DNA of 64,000 nucleotides from Linum tenue (Eukaryota > Streptophyta > Magnoliopsida > Malpighiales > Linaceae): assembly GCA_946122785.1 (NCBI GenBank), contig CAMGYJ010000011.1, positions 21,887,007 through 21,951,006 of the forward strand, read 5' to 3'. A program made the position numbers and the translations under genes. This document shows, in pieces, positions 58,786 to 64,000 of this stretch (its first letter is position 1; each line of letters begins with the position of its first letter). The notes under the pieces were generated by a model, which was not told the DNA's origin, did no database searches, and saw only the letters and a list, made by a program, of their open reading frames with translations.

Positions 58786-61700
58786 ATGGGAGACGATTTC
58801 GAAACCCCCCTCAAGGGGATGACCGAAAACAACACCCTCCGAGGCTTATCACCGAGAGTAGAAGATGAGCCCGAGTTGGAAGAAGTGGTCAAGAACCAAG
58901 GGATGCAAATTGCAAGCATGCAAGACAGCCTTTCCCAAATTCTCCAACTCCTGAAGACCCGAGACGACCCCGCCGAGGGCTCGAGGGGAAAAGCGCGCGA
59001 TGAGAAGCTGAAGGGCGCTCTCGTCCTCGACAGCCCTGCTCGGACAGAAGGCGGAGGACTAGAGGCCGACGACCCGGACCTCAACTTTCTAGAGGAGCAC
59101 TTGCGGTCAACCTTCGGGAAGCACAAGAGCCCGAACGTTCTGCAAAACCCTCTATCGAGAGAACTCTTCAAGACTCCGGTCCCCCCGAACTTCTCCTCTC
59201 TGGGACTACCAACCTATGGTGGGACGTCCGATCCCGCCGACCATCTTTGCGCGTTCATGTTAAAAATGCAACTCATCAACGCGACAGACTCGGATCTGTG
59301 TCGTGCGTTCCCGGTTACCTTCAGCGGTCAATGCCGAACTTGGTACACCTCCCTTCCGGAGGGGATTATAGAAAACTTTGAGCAGTTTGCGATGCTCTTC
59401 TCCACCAAGTTCGCGTCTCAACGACGTCGCAAACTCACCGTCTCGGCACTCATAGGTTGCCGGCAAAGGAAGGAAGAGTCGCTTGCCGAGTTCTACGACC
59501 GATGGAACGCGATAGCTTGCGAAATAGACGGTATCTCCCCAGTCGTGGCCGCCGGAAACCTCCGAATCTCGACAACTAGTCTCGAGCTAAAAAGAACATT
59601 GATAAAAAAGGAGGCGACCTTGGCGGCCTGGTCTGACTTAGACCAACTGGTACGACGAGCGATCTTGTTGGAGGAAGCGCTAGCCAACGACGACCGAGGC
59701 CAGCAAAGTCGTCCCAGAGGAGACGCCTCAGAGCGTGGAGAATCCCGGAGGGGAAGGCGGTCCCCGGACCGAAGGTCGTACCGGAACCGGTACCCCGACC
59801 GAGAAGGAAGAAGAGATGTCCTCTCCACCGACAGAGAAAAGGGAAGGGACCGAAGGAAAGGCGGAAGGAAGCACGAGACGTCTTCCGTCCAAGAACCGCA
59901 AGAAGGAAAAAAGTGGTGCGACTAGCACCAAATCACGACCCATGACACCACGGAGTGTAGGGAGTTCAAAGCCACGCTCCGACATCTGGCCCCAGGAGAC
60001 CTCAGAAGCAAGCTAGAAATGAGGCGGTCTCACAGAGAACATTCAGCAGAAGAGCGGGAGGAGTCCCCGAGTCCCGAGCAGGACAAGACGAGACGCACAA
60101 GAAAGGAAAGATCAAGGTCCCGCTCTCGAAACAAGGTCGCCTCCCCGAGGCAGTCTCCTCCCTACAGAGCTCCTCGAAATGAAGACGATGGGATGGAAGT
60201 CATAACGATTGCAGGAGGTCGGAAGCGCCCAAGAACTGAAGGAGACCGCATCGCTCAATGTCTTAACATGCAGCGGAGAGCACCGACCGAGGTCGCCTTC
60301 CTACCGTCAGAGTTAGCCAACGAAGAAAACTCGGAAGACCCCTTGGTCATTTCCTTTCGAACCGCCAAGTTCAAAGTCACTAGAGCCCTGGTCGACAATG
60401 GGAGCTCGGCGGACATACTATTTTACTCAGCGCTCAAAGGGATGAAAAAGAGCGTCCAGGATCTCAACCCTTCCACCACCAGCTTGGTAGGGTTCTCCGG
60501 CACCAAAGTCCGTGTCCTCGGCTCGATCATGCTCAAAGTCACCATAGGAGAAGGAGGAATCACAAAGACCAGACCCGTGGAGTTTCACCTGGCGGATTGT
60601 CCTTCGGCATATAACGCCATTCTTGGACGCGGCTTCCTGGCTTCGTTCGAGGCGGTTGCATCCACATGCCACCAGATGCTTAAGTTCCCAAGCGGAGGAC
60701 AAACCGGGCGCGTTCGAGGTAACCTACAAGAGGCTAGAGAGTGCTACCAAGCCACCATCGAACACCTCGAAGTCGATCTGGTCGACACTAGAGGCGACGT
60801 CCCGAGACCGGAAACGGTTGAGGGGGATGTGGCGGTCGTGCTAGACGAAGAGCGGCCAGAGAGGACAGTGCGTATCTCCGCGCACCTCGCCCAAGAGGAA
60901 GCCCAGAAACTACTTGCACTCCTCAGAGAGTTCCAAGACCTCTTCGCATGGGGGCCAGAGGACATGCCCGGAGTCCCCAGAAGGGTCTCCGAGCACCGCC
61001 TCTCAGTCAAAGCCAAAGCGCGTCCCATACAACAGCGAATGAGGCATCTGTCAGTCGAAAAGCAAATGGCACTGGAAGAGGAGGTGCGACGCCTCCTCAA
61101 AGCCGGATTCATCCGAGAAGTCAAGTACCCCACTTGGCTCTCAAATCCGGTCTTTGTACGCAAGGCTGGAGGCGCTTGGAGAATGTGCATCGACTTCACC
61201 AGCCTCAATGCGGCCTGCCCCAAGGACGCATATCCTCTTCCCCGCATTGACTAGCTTATAGACGGGACCGCCAATCATGAAGCCCTCAGCTTCCTGGATA
61301 TGTTCTCAGGATACCACCAGATCAGAATGGCGGATGAGGATCAAGAGCTTACCGCTTTCATGACTCCCATGGGAAACTTCTGCTACGTAGTAATGCCCTT
61401 CGGACTAAAGAACGCGGGGGCGACCTATCAGCGGATGGTGGATGCGGTCTTTAAGGAGCAAATGGGGCGTAACGTGGAAGCCTACGTCGACGACGTGCTA
61501 GTCAAAAGTAAGAGGGCGGCTGACCACCTGACCGACCTAAGGGAAACTTTCGAAACACTGAGGAAAAAGAATCTAAGGCTCAACCCGCTCAAATGCGTCT
61601 TCGGTGCTGAAGCGGGAAAGTTCTTAGGGTTCATGATCACGAAACGAGGGATAGAAGCCAACCCGAAACAAATCGAAGCCATACGCGGTCTGAAGCCGCC

Positions 61701-64000
61701 AAAGACCATCAAAGAAATCCAAGCTTTCAATGGCAAGATGGCCGCACTCGGAAGATTCATCCCGCGGTCCGCCGACAAATGCTCTCCATTATTCCAAATG
61801 CTGAAGAAATCGGCATCAAGGCTCCAATGGGGTGCTGAGTGTGATAAGGCTTTTCAGCTGTTGACAGACCAGCTCAGCCAACCACCTGTTTTGAGCGCCC
61901 CCATAAGCGGAGAGCGACTCTACCTTTACCTGGCGGTCTCCAAGCAAGCTGTAAGTTCTGTCCTGGTGAGAAGAGCGCAAGACGGCTCCGACCAACCTGT
62001 CTACTACGTTAGCAAGGCGCTTCTTCCCGCCGAAACGAGGTATTTGCCCGTCGAAAAGGCTGTCCTTGCGGTCGCCTCTGCGGCAAGAAAGTTACGACCA
62101 TACTTTCAAGAGCATCCGATCACGGTGTTATCTCACCTCCCGCTCAAGAGCATCATGAGAGGCATGGACGCCTCAGGTCGGTTGACTAAATGGGCAATCG
62201 AGCTGAGCGAATACGACATTGAATATGCACCCAGGCCCGCCATTAAGGGGCAAGTCCTTGCTGACTTCATCGCTGAAGGCTTCTCCCTCGAAACCGCTCC
62301 TTCCGAGGAACGCAATCACATATGGCGTCTGTTCATAGACGGCGCCGCTGGAAAGACCGCTTCGGGGGCAGGGATCGTCATCGAGTCCCCCGAAGGAGTG
62401 GTGCATGAAATCTCGCTGAGATTCAAAGAGATCAAGACCAACAATGTCGTTGAGTACGAAGCACTGATCAATGGGCTTCGGATATTGTCCACCCTAGGTG
62501 CCACCGACGTGCAGATATTCTCCGACTCCCTCCTGGTCGTCAAACAGGTTCTAGAAGCGTTCGAGATTAAGGATGAGACGCTAGCGGCATTAGCCACCAA
62601 AGTGAGAGAGGCCCTGTCTCAGCTAAGTTCGTGGAAACTGGAGCACGTTCGGAGAGAAGACAACCAACATGCAGACGCGCTTTCCAAGCTCGCAACCGCC
62701 ATGGACTTCGAAGTCGACCGACAAGTCACCGTCACCAAAGAAAGTGAATTCACAGAAGAGGTCATGGACATCGAGGAGGCCGCAGACTGGCGAACCCCCA
62801 TGATCCAGTACCTGGAACACGACGTCACCCCACAAAATCCGGTGGAGTGGAAGGCACTCAAACGAAAGGCGGCCCGGTATTCGATGGTAGACGGTCAACT
62901 CTTCAAAAGATCATTCTCCGGCGCCTACCTAAAGTGTCTCGGGGTGGAAGAGGCTAAGTGGACCTTGAAGGGAATACACCAGGGAACATGCGCTACGCAT
63001 GCTAGTCCAAGATCGCTTGAAAGAACTGTTCTCCTGCAAGGTTACTACTGGCCTACCATCAAGAGAGACGCCTCAGACGTCGTCCTCAAGTGTCATGCAT
63101 GCCAAGTTCACGCGTCCAAGCATCACCAACCGAGCTCCGAGCTGCAGAGCGTGATGGGACCGTGGCCGTTCGCTAGGTGGGGACTCGACCTCCTGGGACC
63201 TTTCCCCACGGCGCCCCTAGGAAAGAAGTACTTGGTGGTCGCCGTCGACTATTTTACCAAGTGGATAGAGGCTGAACAGCTTGAAACCATCACTAGTGCA
63301 AGAGTGCAAAAATTCGTGTTCAACAACATCATGATCCGATTCGGAGTCCCTCATTCGATCATCACTGATCATGGGACGCAGTTTGACTGTCGTCCGTTTG
63401 AAAATTTCTGTGCAAGAAACCGCATCATATGCACCATGGCCTCGGTCGCTTACCCGCAGACCAATGGCCAAGCAGAAGCTTCCAACAAGCTGATCCTCCA
63501 AGGATTGAAGAGGCGCCTTCGAGAGGCCAAGGGGGCATGGACCGCCGAACTACCACACATTCTGTGGGCGCACCGCACGACTCACAAGACAGCCACGGGC
63601 GAAACTCCCTTTGCATTAACTTATGGCTCCGAGGCGGTCGCCCCAGAAGAAATGAACCTACCCTCACTCCGAGTTCAGGCGTACGACCGGGAGCGCAATC
63701 ACGAGAAGCTCCTCGATCAGCTGGACATGATTGAGTCAAGGCGTGACGCGGCCATGGAACGCATCATGCACGAAAAAGCGAGGGTCGCCGCGACATACAA
63801 CAAGAACGTGAAACCACGACCTCTTGAGGAAGGGGACATGGTTCTTAAGCGCGACTTTCAAAGTAAAGATGAGCATGGCAAGCTGGCCGCCACATGGGAG
63901 GGCCCATTTCTCGTTGGAGAAAAGACTGGCCCCAACACGTTTCGACTCGCAACCATGGAGGGCCACCCGATCTCCAAGACATGGAATGGCATGCATCTAC
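58786..64000 (+). pseudogene. Tat-lineage Ty3/gypsy gag-pol, two TAG codons, runs off the window
   Basis: A single frame runs from MGDDFETPL to the window end, broken only by TAG at 59923-59925 and 61252-61254. Domains in order: gag (about 59210-59690, with TFSGQCRTWYTSLP); a Cys/His knuckle region around the first stop (WCD, stop, HQITTHDTTEC); aspartic protease (LVDNGSSADIL, about 60388-60420); RT (about 60990-61530, PFGLKNAGATYQRMVD, YVDD at 61483-61494); RNase H (about 61840-62190); and a second, archaeal-type RNase H (LFIDGAAGKTASGAGIVI with D at 62338, EYEALINGL, FSDSLLVV). Integrase follows, with an HHCC zinc site and catalytic D (63187), D (63367) and E (63475). Two RNase H domains are characteristic of the Tat lineage. 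PRID-stop-LIDG is normally PRIDQLIDG, so that stop is a CAG-to-TAG change. The 3' part and LTR are outside. Confidence 0.92.

Noticed and set aside
58767..59171. Minus-strand frames opposite gag-pol, such as 58767-59171, 60744-61247 and 61482-61778
   Set aside because: They are antisense shadows of a high-GC coding frame whose plus strand carries clear gag, protease, RT and integrase motifs.

Overview
This is plant nuclear DNA, most likely from an eudicot. The evidence is spliced genes with GT-AG introns, a plant-type Aquarius helicase gene, a Cassandra TRIM, a plant mobile domain gene, L1-type LINEs whose ORF1 has a DUF4283-like region, and Ty3/gypsy elements primed by initiator-tRNA-Met. 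I cannot name the species. I see no CRISPR array, operon, tRNA gene or organellar sequence.

Two host genes look functional. The first (3715-12119, +) is the spliceosomal intron-binding helicase AQR/EMB2765, reconstructed as 14 coding exons and about 1535 residues. The second (49741-52096, +) is a seven-exon gene for a probable plastid TPR-like protein with a C-terminal membrane segment; I do not know its function.

Almost everything else is transposable elements, many of them nested. From the left: a 1.8-kb Mutator-type element with 245-bp inverted ends and a perfect 9-bp target duplication (891-2706); a nearly pristine minus-strand Cassandra TRIM with 5S-rRNA-like LTRs about 210 bp upstream of the AQR start codon (2866-3498); a short TIR element and a hAT-like relic after AQR; two plus-strand LINE pieces fused head to tail (14180-19603); and an LTR fragment (19604-20890). 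Next comes a minus-strand LINE (20895-32146) split by a 7.6-kb LTR element without coding capacity (24211-31852, target duplication GGTCT). One LTR of that element carries a Tourist-like MITE, and the sister LTR keeps the empty site. From 32147 to 40050 lies a gag-only LTR element in a gag-LTR-gag-LTR tandem.

After a decayed LINE and a hAT-like insertion (42767-43508) there is an unusual pair of convergent genes: a plant mobile domain (PMD) gene on the plus strand (43515-45163) and, on the minus strand, a MULE transposase that joins in frame through an 82-bp intron to an OTU-type cysteine protease domain (45428-48339). Behind the transposase are 189-bp tandem repeats and a Mutator-like terminal sequence. 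Both genes carry a few disabling lesions.

The right end holds a 908-bp foldback element with a 9-bp duplication, an LTR relic, a 65-bp minisatellite, a FAR1-related fragment, and a Tat-lineage Ty3/gypsy element (58207 to the window end) with two RNase H domains. Its gag-pol frame is open except for two TAG codons.
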